Source: Gammaproteobacteria bacterium | Lineage (GTDB): Bacteria; Pseudomonadota; Gammaproteobacteria; JAUZRS01 | NCBI GenBank assembly: GCA_030949385.1 | Contig: JAUZSP010000001.1 | Coordinates: 352,857 to 416,856 of the forward strand | DNA: 64,000 nucleotides | Reading direction: 5' to 3' | Shown: positions 1 to 10,313 of the stretch, piece by piece | How positions within the stretch are numbered: the first letter of the stretch is position 1 | How the letters are laid out: each line of letters begins with the position of its first letter | The notes under the pieces: model-generated | The model's database searches: none | The model's input: only the letters and a program-made list of their open reading frames with translations | What the model was told of the DNA's origin: nothing | Translations under genes and position numbers: made by a program

Positions 1-122
1 GAAACCACCACCACCACTTGATTACCCTGCTCCACCGAACGAATCACTTTATCAGCAACGCTTTCAATTCGCTCGACCGTGCCGACGGAGGTACCGCCGT
101 ATTTTTGAACTAAAAGTGCCAT
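1..122 (-). CDS. lysC: aspartate kinase, N-terminal fragment
   Basis: Partial gene cut by the window edge; 40 codons are visible. The translation begins [19 protein letters not shown], the invariant kinase N-terminus of aspartate kinases; the KYGGTS stretch forms part of the ATP/aspartate site. The enzyme phosphorylates aspartate, the first step towards lysine, threonine and methionine. Its ATG overlaps the TAA stop of alaS (TAATG), so the two are probably co-transcribed, an order common in gammaproteobacteria. The regulatory ACT domains lie outside the window. Confidence 0.93.
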   Translation of the reverse strand, partial: MALLVQKYGGTSVGTVERIESVADKVIRSVEQGNQVVVVV

Positions 123-2729
123 TATACGCTGTCTAACCGCTGTTCGACCCAAGATGCCACGGAGGCCAAGGCCTGCTCCAAATTACCGGGGTCACTGCCA
201 CCGGCTTGTGCCATATCGGGACGACCACCACCACGACCACCCACCTGCTGCGCCACTTGATTAACCAGATCACCGGCTTTCAGCCGTCTTGGTTTGATCT
301 TTACTGACCCCAGCAACCATTTTCACCTTACCCGACTCTACCGTAGCCAGCAGCACCGCCGCACTGCCCAGTTTCTGTTTGAGCTGATCCACGGTATCAC
401 GCAAAGTTTTGTTATCTACCCCGTCAAGTTTGGCCACCAACAGTTTCAGGCCACCGATCTCCACCGCCTGCGAGACCAAGTCACTGCCCGCTTGGCTGGC
501 CATTTTGCCTTTCAAAGTTTCCAGTGATTTTTCCAGACGGCGATTTTTCTCCAGCAACTGAGTCACTTTATTCGCCACCTCGCTGCTGGGTGCTTTCAAT
601 AATTGCGCGGTGCGCATCAATTGCATTTCTTGAAGTGAGATATGAGCAAATGCCCGCGCCCCTGTTATCGCTTCGATACGACGCACTCCTGAAGCAATTC
701 CCGCTTCAGAGGTGATTTTAAAGAGACCAATCTCTCCAGCTTGCTTAACGTGTGTCCCACCGCAGAGCTCAACAGAGAAATCCCCCATCGCCACCACTCG
801 CACCGCATCGCCGTATTTCTCGCCAAACAGCGCCATCGCACCACGCTCAACCGCCGCCTCCATATCCATCTCTTGTGTCTCCGTAGCAACATTGGCGCGA
901 ATCTGTTGATTCACTCGGCGTTCAATTTCACGCAACTGCTCACTGGAAAGCGGTTCAAAATGAGAAAAATCAAAACGCAACCCATCTGCATTGACCAAGG
1001 AGCCTTTTTGATGCACATGCTCACCGACGATCTTGCGCAGCGCGGCGTGCAATAAATGCGTTGCCGAATGGTTAGCTGTCGTAATGTCCCTTAACGCTTC
1101 ATCTACCTGAGCACTCAGAACATCACCAACACTTAACTCACCGTTCTGCAAGCAACCCAAATGCAAAAAGGCACTGCCTTGTTTTTGCGTATCGGAGACC
1201 AAAAATTGAGCAGCGGCTGAGCTGAGCACACCACGATCACCCACCTGCCCACCGGACTCGGCATAAAAAGGCGTTTGATCTAAAATCACCACCGCCTCCT
1301 GTTCAGCATTCACCTGTGCTACGGATTGATCGTTGCAATACAAAGCAACCACTGTGGCGGAATGCGCCAAGTGATCGTAACCTTCAAAAACCGTGCTGCT
1401 CTCATTCTGAATACGACCGCTGAGATTAGCGCCAAACTGACTGGCAGCCCGAGCGCGCTGACGCTGCGCCTCCATCTCGGCCTCAAAACCGGCTTGATCA
1501 ATGCTCAAGCCCCGTTCACGAGCGATGTCGGCGGTCAGATCGAGAGGAAAACCGTAGGTGTCGTAAAGTTTGAACAGCACCGCACCCGGAATTTGAGAGC
1601 CGCCTAAATTAAGCAGAGCCGCATCGAGAATTTTCATCCCCTGCTCTAAGGTCTCATTAAAACGCGCTTCCTCAGCACGCAGCACCCGCTCTACTTGAGC
1701 ACGTTGCGCCAGCAATTCAGGATAAGCCCCCCCCATCTGCTCACAAAGTGCTTCCACCAAGCGACACAAGAAAGGCTCTTTCACTCCCAGCTGATTGCCG
1801 TGGCGTGCCGCACGGCGAATGATGCGACGCAAAACGTAACCGCGCCCTTCATTGGAGGGCAACACACCATCCACAATCAAAAAAGCACAAGAACGGATGT
1901 GATCGGCAATCACTTTCAGCGAGTTGTGCTGAAGATCCGCACAAGAGGTCAGCTTGGCCGCCGCCTTGATCAAACTCTGAAACAGGTCAATGTCGTAGTT
2001 GCTGTGAACCGACTGCAACACCGCCGCCAAACGCTCCAAACCCATGCCCGTATCCACACAGGGGTGCGGCAAGGGACTTAATTTACCCTCCGCGCTGCGG
2101 TCGTACTGCATAAAGACCAGATTCCAGATCTCAATGTAACGATCGCCGTCTTCATCTGGAGTGCCTGGAGGACCACCGGCCACATCAACGCCATGATCGT
2201 AAAAAATTTCCGTACACGGCCCACAAGGGCCGGTGTCGCCCATCTGCCAAAAATTATCTTTGGCACCGATGCGCGCCAAACGTTTGGGGTCAATGCCGAT
2301 CTGATCCAGCCAAATCTGCTCTGATTCACGGTCTTCCTCAAACACCGTCACCCAGAGACGCGCTGGCGGCAGTTTCAATGTGACGGTTAAAAATTCCCAA
2401 GCGTAGGCTATCGCTTCTTCTTTAAAATAATCACCAAAGCTGAAATTACCCAGCATTTCGAAAAATGTATGATGGCGTGCGGTATAACCTACGTTTTCCA
2501 AGTCGTTGTGTTTACCACCGGCACGCACACAGCGCTGCGAACTACAGGCACGCTGATACGCGCGTTGCTCACGACCGAGAAACAGCTCCTTAAACGGCAC
2601 CATGCCTGCGTTGGTAAACAGCAAGGTAGGGTCGTTGCTGGGCACAAGCGAGTCCGAAGCCACCACCTGATGGCCGCGTGCGCTAAAAAAATCCAGAAAC
2701 TGCGCTCGAAGCGCCGAGGTTGTACTCAT
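122..2729 (-). pseudogene. alaS: alanyl-tRNA synthetase, frameshifted near the 3' end
   Basis: Charges tRNA-Ala with alanine in the cytoplasm. The N-terminal class II catalytic core is clear ([32 protein letters not shown]), followed by the tRNA-recognition and editing domains ([18 protein letters not shown]) and the C-Ala domain. The start was set at the ATG at 2729 ([15 protein letters not shown]), which matches the family N-terminus; the open frame runs 21 codons further upstream without homology. Around 284-290 one extra base shifts the frame. The main frame then ends at 270 after [10 protein letters not shown], while the conserved end ([20 protein letters not shown]) continues in the next frame to 122. 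Removing one base gives 868 residues, the normal length. It is an essential gene, so sequence error or a tolerated C-terminal truncation is likelier than true loss. Confidence 0.9.
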
Positions 2730-2795
2730 CGTGCCCACATTGTCCTTGTTACCAAAACCGCCCATTGTAATCAATTTAAGCAGAAACACCAAAAA

Positions 2796-3197
2796 TTAAC
2801 GCCGCTGCTCACCTGTTTCGAATCTTTTTAAGACCTTATGTACCTCTTCAGCACAAAAACCGCGTCCCAACAAGTAACGTTGTTGCTTCGCCACGCCCTT
2901 ACGATCCAGCTCTGCACCATGAGCTAAACGTTTCTCCAACAGCCGCTGCAAAATATCAAACCATTCAAATTCATACAGCGCCAAATGCTCAGTAATCAAC
3001 TCAGACGTAACACCACGCTGCTGCAATTCATTGCGAATGCGCAACGGTCCGTAACCGCGCTCAGCTCGACTGCGGACAAAAACCTCACAAAAGCGCGCTT
3101 CGCTTTGTAGATTTTTATCCACCAAACGCTGCAAAACAGGCTCAATCTCTGAGGAATCAAAATTGCGCAAACGCAACTTTTGCCGTAATTCAAGCAA
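2796..3197 (-). CDS. recX: RecX recombination regulator
   Basis: RecX family (133 residues from the TTG at 3197) that binds RecA filaments and limits their activity. The alpha-helical repeats are recognisable: LELRQKLRLRNF, RYLLGRGF and RAERGYGPLRIRNELQQRG. It lies directly downstream of recA, the usual arrangement. The start is uncertain. Family-like sequence continues in frame upstream of the TTG (VAVGLLARREHS), but no ATG, GTG or TTG occurs in that frame before an in-frame TAG inside recA. Either a non-canonical start is used or a base error hides the true one. Confidence 0.85.
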   Translation of the reverse strand: MLELRQKLRLRNFDSSEIEPVLQRLVDKNLQSEARFCEVFVRSRAERGYGPLRIRNELQQRGVTSELITEHLALYEFEWFDILQRLLEKRLAHGAELDRKGVAKQQRYLLGRGFCAEEVHKVLKRFETGEQRR

Positions 3198-3267
3198 TGA
3201 GTGTTCACGTCTGGCCAGTAAACCGACAGCAACCCCGTAAAGAGTGACTGTGCTGGAGGTGGGTTTA

Positions 3268-4326
3268 TTACTTTTTATCAGCTCCCTTTTCCTTCTCTGT
3301 TGAAGCAGCTACCACTGGTTTTTTATCCGCTTCATCCGGCTGCGGCAACAACAAGGTGCGCAGTTTCACATCCAGCTCATCTGCCATTTCAGGATGCTCT
3401 TTCAAATAATTACGCACATTGTCTTTGCCCTGACCCACTCGCGTACCGTTGTAACTGTACCAAGCACCGGCTTTGTCCATCAGGTCATTTTTCACTCCCA
3501 AATCAATCAGTTCACCCTCACGAGAGCTGCCTTCACCGTAAAGGATCTCAAATTCAGCCTGCCTGAAAGGCGGTGCCATTTTGTTCTTCACCACCTTGAC
3601 CCGAGTTTCATTGCCCACCACTTCATCGCCGCGTTTAATCGCACCGATACGACGAATATCCAATCGCACAGAGGCATAAAACTTCAACGCATTACCGCCC
3701 GTCGTAGTTTCAGGGCTACCAAACATCACCCCAATTTTCATCCGAATTTGGTTAATGAAAATCACCAAGGTATTGGCGCGTTTGATGTTGCCGGTCAACT
3801 TACGCAACGCTTGTGACATCAGACGAGCGTGCAAGCCCACATGGGAATCGCCCATGTCGCCTTCGATCTCCGCTTTGGGTGTCAGTGCAGCCACCGAATC
3901 GATCACGATCAGATCAACACCACCGGAACGCACCAGCATGTCGGTGATCTCCAGAGCTTGATCGCCCGTATCGGGCTGGGAGACCAACATATCATCCAGA
4001 TTGACCCCCAGTTTTTCAGCGTAAATGGGATCAAGCGCGTGTTCCGCATCCACAAATGCCGCTGTACCTCCGCCTTTTTGACACTCGGCAATGACCTGCA
4101 ACGCCAAGGTGGTTTTACCCGAAGATTCAGGGCCGTAAATCTCCACCACACGCCCTTTGGGCAGACCGCCAATGCCCAGAGCAATGTCGATCGTCAACGA
4201 ACCGGTGGAGATCACCTCCACATCACGCATGGCACCGTCACCCATGCGCATCACGGCACCTTTGCCAAACTGCTTCTCAATCTGACCCAAGGCACTGGCT
4301 AACGCTTTTTTTCGTTTATCGTCCAC
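3268..4326 (-). CDS. recA: RecA recombinase
   Basis: 352 residues, full length. RecA forms filaments on single-stranded DNA, drives homologous strand exchange and stimulates LexA self-cleavage. Visible motifs are the Walker A loop ([14 protein letters not shown]), the Walker B region ([20 protein letters not shown]) and the L2 loop with [22 protein letters not shown]. The C-terminus is Asp/Glu/Lys-rich as usual. The ATG at 4326 matches the conserved MDDKRKKAL start. I found no clear CTGT-N8-ACAG LexA box in the 110 bases upstream, so SOS control cannot be shown here. Confidence 0.98.
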   Translation of the reverse strand: MDDKRKKALASALGQIEKQFGKGAVMRMGDGAMRDVEVISTGSLTIDIALGIGGLPKGRVVEIYGPESSGKTTLALQVIAECQKGGGTAAFVDAEHALDPIYAEKLGVNLDDMLVSQPDTGDQALEITDMLVRSGGVDLIVIDSVAALTPKAEIEGDMGDSHVGLHARLMSQALRKLTGNIKRANTLVIFINQIRMKIGVMFGSPETTTGGNALKFYASVRLDIRRIGAIKRGDEVVGNETRVKVVKNKMAPPFRQAEFEILYGEGSSREGELIDLGVKNDLMDKAGAWYSYNGTRVGQGKDNVRNYLKEHPEMADELDVKLRTLLLPQPDEADKKPVVAASTEKEKGADKK

Positions 4327-4440
4327 GCTCTACTACTCCCAAAAAAACCCGCTTACAATCGTTCGTTCTTATGATTTTACTGCTGAAAAATTTGGCGAAT
4401 TATCCCATAAAGCCTACACAGCTCCTAGGTATTTATCCCA

Positions 4441-4932
4441 TTAGCGTGTCTGGAGCGCTTCCAACCGCTGCTGCTTTTTGGCAACCCGCTGATTACTGTG
4501 TTCAATCTCCACCTGCAAATCGGAAATCTCCTCTTTCAAACCCTCCCGATTCTGCTGAGTTTGAGACAACTGGTTCAATTTATCGTTAATCAACGCCTCC
4601 ATATCCAGCAGCTCATCTCCCGTAGAAGGACGTTTGTCCTGCATCTCACTGTCGGGCGTTTTCATCGCATCCAAAGCCGTCTGATGCGCCTGTTCAAAAC
4701 GATCACTGGCAGGAAGTTCAGTACGATTCTCACTCATGGGCGAGAGAGACAAGGTTTTACTATCCCCACCTTGATTCTCCTCACTCATGCCCAACATTTG
4801 CTGCACAGGCGGCCACCACTTCTGTGGAATCTCCATATAAAACGCCCCCACCACCACCGTTAACAGCAACAGAGGCAGCAACCAACGTGATTTACCTTCA
4901 CTATCATCAGAAAAAGACTCGTATTTATTCAT
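4441..4932 (-). CDS. membrane-anchored coiled-coil protein, unknown function
   Basis: 163 residues, not recognised. It has a charged N-terminus and one strong membrane segment at about residues 17-33 (WLLPLLLLTVVVGAFYM). A polar, probably disordered stretch follows, and then a heptad-like Glu/Gln/Arg-rich coiled coil from about residue 105 to the end (EALINDKLNQLSQTQQNREG; EEISDLQVEIEHSNQRVAKK). This predicts an inner-membrane protein with a coiled coil outside or inside the cell. It lies between recA and pncC on the same strand with 30 bases to pncC, so co-transcription with pncC is likely. No function is inferred. Confidence 0.7.
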   Translation of the reverse strand: MNKYESFSDDSEGKSRWLLPLLLLTVVVGAFYMEIPQKWWPPVQQMLGMSEENQGGDSKTLSLSPMSENRTELPASDRFEQAHQTALDAMKTPDSEMQDKRPSTGDELLDMEALINDKLNQLSQTQQNREGLKEEISDLQVEIEHSNQRVAKKQQRLEALQTR

Positions 4933-4962
4933 AATTTTTTCCTATTCCTTATCAAATCTAGG

Positions 4963-5466
4963 TCAGCTTCCCGCCACCTCTTTAAGTAATACCAACAAAC
5001 GTGACAGGGCGTATTGCACTGTCTGCTGACGCACCATGTCACGATTACCAAAAAATCGTACGCTTTCTGTTACGGATTGCAGGTCGCGTCCCGTCCACGC
5101 AAAACAGACCAAACCAACGGGTTTCTCAACACTGCCACCACCAGGACCGGCAATGCCCGTCACTGCCAAACTGAAATCTGCCTTAGAATGCAGCAAAACA
5201 CCGGCCGCCATCGCCTCAGCACAGGCTTCACTCACCGCACCAAAACGCTGCAAAACCGACGCTGGAACCGACAACATCGACTCTTTAGCGGCATTGGAAT
5301 AAGTCACAAAACCGGCCTCGAACCAAGCTGAACTGCCCGCTCTGTCCGTTACTGTTTTTGCAATCCAACCGGCAGTGCAGGACTCTGCCACCGCCAAGGT
5401 CGCTCCTTGAGCCTTCAGCAGAGAGGCCACCTGATCTAAAACCATCAACAGCTGCGGAGAATTCAT
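4963..5466 (-). CDS. pncC: nicotinamide-nucleotide amidohydrolase (CinA C-terminal family)
   Basis: 167 residues from the ATG at 5466; the open frame also has a TTG seven codons upstream. This is a stand-alone CinA C-terminal domain, which deamidates nicotinamide mononucleotide to nicotinate mononucleotide in pyridine nucleotide salvage. Conserved signatures are VAESCTAGWIAKTVTDRAGSS near the N-terminus and AVTGIAGPGGGSVEKPVGLV in the middle. Position next to recA is the usual gammaproteobacterial order. Confidence 0.92.
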   Translation of the reverse strand: MNSPQLLMVLDQVASLLKAQGATLAVAESCTAGWIAKTVTDRAGSSAWFEAGFVTYSNAAKESMLSVPASVLQRFGAVSEACAEAMAAGVLLHSKADFSLAVTGIAGPGGGSVEKPVGLVCFAWTGRDLQSVTESVRFFGNRDMVRQQTVQYALSRLLVLLKEVAGS

Positions 5467-5566
5467 TCTCGCATTGTAACAAAGCAAACCCCAGCGAACG
5501 ATCAGAAAAAAACATCAATTAATGCTTCCCAAAAAGAAAAAATTACGCTAATCTGCGCGCTCTTTT

Positions 5567-5643
5567 CGGGGTGTAGCGCAGTCTGGTAGCGCACCTGCAT
5601 GGGGTGCAGGTGGTCGGAGGTTCGAATCCTCTCTCCCCGACCA
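5567..5643 (+). tRNA. tRNA-Pro(GGG)
   Basis: A 77-base cloverleaf with encoded CCA. The anticodon stem CCTGC/GCAGG encloses the loop ATGGGGT, giving anticodon GGG. The D-arm is GCGC-AGTCTGGTA-GCGC and the T-arm is GGAGG-TTCGAAT-CCTCT. The first pair is C1-G72 with discriminator A73, the bacterial proline identity set. The acceptor stem (CGGGGTG/CTCCCCG) has a T-T mismatch at the sixth pair. A terminator hairpin follows directly. Confidence 0.96.
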
Positions 5644-5650
5644 AAAAGTT

Positions 5651-5686
5651 AAAGGCCTAACAGAGTTCATCTGTTAGGCCTTTTTT
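5651..5686 (+). terminator. Rho-independent terminator after tRNA-Pro
   Basis: A perfect stem, AAAGGCCTAACAG paired with CTGTTAGGCCTTT around a short loop, followed by a run of T on the plus strand. It sits 7 bases after the tRNA CCA. The reverse strand has a weaker T tract, so it may also help stop the minus-strand cusA transcript that ends at 5731. Confidence 0.9.
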
Positions 5687-5730
5687 GATTCTAATCCAGC
5701 ATCAATGCCATCATCCACATCCTCTCGCAG

Positions 5731-8700
5731 TTACTTATTATTGGCACGCAACAACGCTCCTTTCCAAATGGCAAAAAGGGCAGGAAACAAAACCAAAACC
5801 GTAATCAGAGCCGAAGCAACCCCCCCCACCATCGGTGCAGCAATGCGTTTCATGACATCCGCACCGGTACCGTCACTCCAGAGAATCGGAATCAAACCCA
5901 ATAACAGCGCCAAACCGGTCATGAGCATGGGTCGAATGCGCCGCCCTGCACCTTCAACAATCACTTCCAGCAAATCTTGCTGAGTCTGTAGACGACCATC
6001 GGCCTGACGTTGGCGATAAGCCATGCCGAGATAAAGCATCATCAACACCCCCATTGCGGTGTCCACTCCTGCTAGAGCAATCATGCCAACCCACACCGCA
6101 ACACTGAGGTTATAGTCAAGCCAAGCGAGCAGCCACACGGCACCAATCAAGGAAAAAGGCACGGCCAACAGAATGATAAGAGACTCCACCACCGACTTAC
6201 GGTTGATAAACAGCATGAAGAAAATAATAAACAACGTCAGCGGCACAACCACTTGCAGCTTTTCCTTGGCACGTTCAAAGTACTTAAACTGCCCAGCCCA
6301 GTCGAGACGATAACCTGGCGGCACATTGGCCTGTTCCGCCACCACCCGTTTAGCTGCCGCCACGTAGTCAGCAATGCCAATCTTGTCGTTAACATCGACA
6401 AAAACATAACCGACTAACTGGCCGTTTTCGTTACGCAACATCGGCGCACCGGTACGAAAATTCAACTCAGCCAGTTGTGCCAGAGGGATCTGCGCTCCCG
6501 TCGGGGTCGGCACCAAAACCCGCTTCAATTCTTGCGGGTTATCGCGAAAATCGCGGGCGTAACGCAGATTAATCGCGTAACGCTCTCGACCTTCCACCGT
6601 TTCAGAAACCGTCACTCCACCCACCGCCGCCATAATGACCTCCTCCACATCATCAATGGTCAAGCCGTAGCGCGCAATTTTCTGCCGATCAATATCGAAA
6701 TCGAGAAAATAACCGCCGCTGATGCGCTCAGCAAACGCGCTGCGGGTATAAGGTGCGGTACGCTCATCTTCCTGCAACGCCTGCTCAATACGAATGCCGG
6801 TGGCTTCCACGGTCTCCAGAGTGTCACCAAACACCTTAATCCCCAGCGTGGAACGAATGCCCGTGGCCAGCATCTCGGTGCGGGTCTGAATCGGCATCCA
6901 CCACACATTGGGCATTCCGGGATAACGCAACTGTTCATCCATTTCTGCCAGCAAACTCTCCCACGTCACCCCCTCACGCCACTGATCTTTCGGCTTAAAC
7001 GTAACCATGATCTCAGCCATAGAAAGCGGAGCCGAATCAGTGGGGCTGGTAGAACGTCCCATCTTGCCAAACACCCGCTCAACCTCTGGAAAGGACTTTA
7101 GCTCCTTGTCCATTGAGTGCAATACCCTGCTTGCTTCGGCAATGGACATGCCTGGTACGGCGGTGGGCATGTAGAGAATGCTGCCTTCGTTCAAGGGCGG
7201 CATAAACTCATTTCCCAGCGCCATAAACACCGGCACCGTGGCCACCAATGAAGCGACCGCCGCACCGACCACCCACCAACGCAGTTTTACCGACCAACGC
7301 ACAACCGGCGTGTAGATCGCAACCAGAGCGCGATTGATCCAACTTTTGTCACCGCGAATTTTGCCGCGAATCAGCAACACCGCCAAAGCAGGGGTAAACG
7401 TAATCGCCAGCAGCGCAGCAAAACCCATTGAATAGGTCTTGGTGTAGGCCAGCGGTTTAAACAACCTCCCTTCCGTACCTTCCAGAGCAAACACCGGTAA
7501 GAAAGAGACCGTAATGATCAGCAATGAGAAAAAAATACTCGGCCCAACTTCTTGCATGGCGCGAATAATAACCTCTGTACGACCCTTAACCTGATGACGA
7601 TCACCCCACTCTTCCAAACGTTTGTGGATGTTTTCGATCATGACAATGGAGGCATCCACCATCGCACCAATGGCCACCGCGATGCCCCCCAGCGACATAA
7701 TGTTCGCCGTTAAGTGTTGCTCAGACATGGGGATAAACGACAACAAAATCGCCACCGGCAAGGTAAGAATGGCGATCAACGCTGAACGAAAGTGCAGCAA
7801 AAAGACCATGATGATAAGCGAAACGATGATCATCTCTTCGCTCAAGGTGTACTTCAAGGTATCAATGGCTCGATTGATCAACACAGAACGATCATAAACG
7901 GTGACGATGTCCACCCCATCTGGCAGAGCGGCTTGTGCTTCACGTAAACGCTCTTTGACCCGCTCAATCACCCCCAAGGCATCTTCGCCGTAGCGCATCA
8001 CCACCGTGCCACCAACCACTTCGCCTTCACCGTCCAATTCAGCCACACCACGGCGCATGGCTGGGCCGAGACTCACCTCAGCCACCTCTTTTAACAAAAT
8101 GGGCACACCGTGCTGACCTAAACCAAGGACAATGTCCTCAATATCGCCTTTGTTTTTAATGTAACCGCGACCCCGAATGAACTGCTCGTGTCCGGCGATT
8201 TCCAACACTCGGCCACCCACATCGTTATTGGAACGACGCACCGCCTCAGCGACTTTTTTCAACGGAATGCCATAAGCAGCCAACCTGTTTGGATCAAGCT
8301 GAATCTGATACTCCTTAACAAAACCTCCCACCGAAGCCACTTCTGCCACACCCTTTACCGACTCCAGCCAGTAGCGCAATTTGAAGTCCTGCAAACTGCG
8401 CAACTCGGCCAAATTATGTTGACCCGATCTGTCTACCAACGCGTATTGAAATACCCAACCCACACCTGTGGCATCCGGGCCCAGAGTGGGTCTCACATCG
8501 GCGGGCAATTTGCCTTGTGCTGAATTGAGGTACTCCAAGACCCGCGAACGCGCCCAATAGAGATCGGTGCCTTCATCAAAAATGACGTAGACAAACGAGA
8601 GTCCCATATAACTCTGACCTCGCACGGACTGTACTTTAGGGGCTGCTAACAGTGAGGTCGTGAGTGGATAGGTGATCTGATCTTCCACCAAATCGGGGCT

Positions 8701-8901
8701 GCGTCCAGGCCACTCGGTGTAGATAATCACCTGCACATCAGAGAGGTCGGGAATGGCATCCAACGGCGTCGCAAGCAGAGATTTATAACCCCAAAACGTC
8801 GCAGCGATTACGATCAGCAGTGTCATTAACTGATTTCGTGCACAGTAGCTGATGAGCCACTCAATGGGGCCCAGATGGAAACGGTTGGTTTCATTCACCA
8901 T
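5731..8901 (-). CDS. cusA: CusA/CzcA-type heavy-metal RND efflux pump
   Basis: 1,056 residues, full length for a heavy-metal RND transporter. The inner-membrane proton antiporter pumps metal through a tripartite complex. It has the expected 12 membrane segments and two large periplasmic loops. The three methionines that in E. coli CusA form the copper/silver site appear conserved in ILYMPTAVPG, MAEIMVTFKP and RTEMLATGIRS, which favours Cu(I)/Ag(I) over zinc or cobalt. The ATG at 8901 overlaps the stop of the adaptor gene by 7 bases. Metal specificity is inferred from this methionine triad. Confidence 0.93.
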   Translation of the reverse strand: MVNETNRFHLGPIEWLISYCARNQLMTLLIVIAATFWGYKSLLATPLDAIPDLSDVQVIIYTEWPGRSPDLVEDQITYPLTTSLLAAPKVQSVRGQSYMGLSFVYVIFDEGTDLYWARSRVLEYLNSAQGKLPADVRPTLGPDATGVGWVFQYALVDRSGQHNLAELRSLQDFKLRYWLESVKGVAEVASVGGFVKEYQIQLDPNRLAAYGIPLKKVAEAVRRSNNDVGGRVLEIAGHEQFIRGRGYIKNKGDIEDIVLGLGQHGVPILLKEVAEVSLGPAMRRGVAELDGEGEVVGGTVVMRYGEDALGVIERVKERLREAQAALPDGVDIVTVYDRSVLINRAIDTLKYTLSEEMIIVSLIIMVFLLHFRSALIAILTLPVAILLSFIPMSEQHLTANIMSLGGIAVAIGAMVDASIVMIENIHKRLEEWGDRHQVKGRTEVIIRAMQEVGPSIFFSLLIITVSFLPVFALEGTEGRLFKPLAYTKTYSMGFAALLAITFTPALAVLLIRGKIRGDKSWINRALVAIYTPVVRWSVKLRWWVVGAAVASLVATVPVFMALGNEFMPPLNEGSILYMPTAVPGMSIAEASRVLHSMDKELKSFPEVERVFGKMGRSTSPTDSAPLSMAEIMVTFKPKDQWREGVTWESLLAEMDEQLRYPGMPNVWWMPIQTRTEMLATGIRSTLGIKVFGDTLETVEATGIRIEQALQEDERTAPYTRSAFAERISGGYFLDFDIDRQKIARYGLTIDDVEEVIMAAVGGVTVSETVEGRERYAINLRYARDFRDNPQELKRVLVPTPTGAQIPLAQLAELNFRTGAPMLRNENGQLVGYVFVDVNDKIGIADYVAAAKRVVAEQANVPPGYRLDWAGQFKYFERAKEKLQVVVPLTLFIIFFMLFINRKSVVESLIILLAVPFSLIGAVWLLAWLDYNLSVAVWVGMIALAGVDTAMGVLMMLYLGMAYRQRQADGRLQTQQDLLEVIVEGAGRRIRPMLMTGLALLLGLIPILWSDGTGADVMKRIAAPMVGGVASALITVLVLFPALFAIWKGALLRANNK

Positions 8902-10313
8902 GACGCACCTCCCTCCTTCAGTTTGCTCTCAGCAGCAATGAGAAAGTTACCCGAAGTCACTACCGTGTCACCCGCCTCCAAGCCGTCCAACACCTCAATC
9001 CAGTGGCGATTACGCTGACCGGTTTTGATCTTACGCGGAGCCAAACGCCCCTCACCCAGATCAAGAAAAACCACGCGCGCTTCTCCCGAATAGAGTACCG
9101 CCGACTCCGGCACCAGCAAACGCCGCCCTAACTCAGCCTTGAGTTTGAGCTGAGTGTACATATTGGGACGCAAAACACCGTCGCTGTTGTCCAGCACCAC
9201 TCGCACCCGCGTGGTGTGAGTATCGCCTTCCATAAAGGGGTAGATAAAATCGACCTTGGCCAAAACGTCACGACCCTGCACTTCGGGCAAAAGCACCTCA
9301 ACCTCCATCCCCACCTTGATCAGAGGCCGTTCATAATCGTAAACCTGAGATTCAACCCACACGCGAGAAAGATCAGCAATGCGCAACAACCTTTGCCCAA
9401 CCTTGAAAGCGGAACCGGCAACCACCTGTTTGTCGATGACGATGCCGCTGGCAGGAGCCAAAATAGCAACGTATTCCTGTGCTTGACCGCGTTTTTCTAG
9501 AGCCTTTATCTGGGATTTAGTCAGCCCCCATAAACGCAATCGACGCTGCGCGGCAGCCAAGCGGTGCTGACTTCCCTTAACTGAAACACGACGCAATAAC
9601 TCCAGATACGCCTCCTGAGCACTCAACAGCTCGGGACTGTAAACGGTGAATAACGGCGCGCCCTTTTTTACCGTTATACCGACAGAATTGGCGTACAGCG
9701 TACCGATCCAACCATTAAACTTCAGAGTCACATCCCGTAAGCGCGTCTCATCATAGGTCACCCTGCCAGCCGCACGAATCACCACGCGCAACGCTTTGCG
9801 TTCGACTTGTGCCGTCGTAACCCCGATCAACTGACGACGAGCCGGATCAACTCGCACCGTGCCAGCGACGTGCTCGCCTACATCAGCGCAGGTGGCGCAG
9901 CGCAAGCCCTTACGACCGGTAGCCAAATCAAAACGAATGCGGCCTTTTTTCGTACCGGCTTCAATCTCAATGGTCAGTGGCCACTCACCGCCCATCGACG
10001 GCTGAAATTCACCCTCGTAGCGCCCGACACCGGCCTCTCTCATCTCTGCCGGAGCGTACATGGCGGGCATGCTGCCCATCGCAGGCATCACCGCCACCGC
10101 TTTGAGTGTCGCCCCGCTCACAGGCTGCCCCATCTGATCTTGCAGCCAAAGTGTCACACGATTTTTACCCACTTTGGGCCTCTCAGAATCCAGCTCCAGC
10201 CTCACCTTAAATGAACCCGCCGTATAAAAAGGTTCAGACACTGTAGCTGCCTTAATGGGACTTAAAAAAACAACACATAAAAACAACAGGCTCTGCCTTA
10301 GGATTTGGCTCAT
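8895..10313 (-). CDS. cusB: periplasmic adaptor of the metal efflux pump, with N-terminal YtkA/FixH-like domain
   Basis: 472 residues. A signal peptide (FLCVVFLSPIKA) is followed at about residues 30-135 by a beta-sandwich region with VTLWLQDQMGQPVSGA and MPAMGSMPAM, resembling YtkA/FixH-like domains. A short Cys pair follows (RCATC), and then the membrane-fusion-protein core: barrel-sandwich segments (GWIGTLYANSVGITVKKGA; APASGIVIDKQVVAGS), a hairpin and a beta-barrel domain. It links the inner-membrane pump to the outer-membrane channel. It overlaps both neighbours by a few bases, so translation is coupled. The methionine-rich N-terminal domain may capture metal; this is inference. Confidence 0.9.
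   Translation of the reverse strand: MSQILRQSLLFLCVVFLSPIKAATVSEPFYTAGSFKVRLELDSERPKVGKNRVTLWLQDQMGQPVSGATLKAVAVMPAMGSMPAMYAPAEMREAGVGRYEGEFQPSMGGEWPLTIEIEAGTKKGRIRFDLATGRKGLRCATCADVGEHVAGTVRVDPARRQLIGVTTAQVERKALRVVIRAAGRVTYDETRLRDVTLKFNGWIGTLYANSVGITVKKGAPLFTVYSPELLSAQEAYLELLRRVSVKGSQHRLAAAQRRLRLWGLTKSQIKALEKRGQAQEYVAILAPASGIVIDKQVVAGSAFKVGQRLLRIADLSRVWVESQVYDYERPLIKVGMEVEVLLPEVQGRDVLAKVDFIYPFMEGDTHTTRVRVVLDNSDGVLRPNMYTQLKLKAELGRRLLVPESAVLYSGEARVVFLDLGEGRLAPRKIKTGQRNRHWIEVLDGLEAGDTVVTSGNFLIAAESKLKEGGASW

Noticed and set aside
281..300. Programmed frameshift in alaS
   Set aside because: No slippery heptamer, stimulatory hairpin or internal ribosome site was seen; programmed shifting is not known for this gene.
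4327..4440. LexA box upstream of recA
   Set aside because: No CTGT-N8-ACAG match; only loose CTG and ACAG fragments at wrong spacing.
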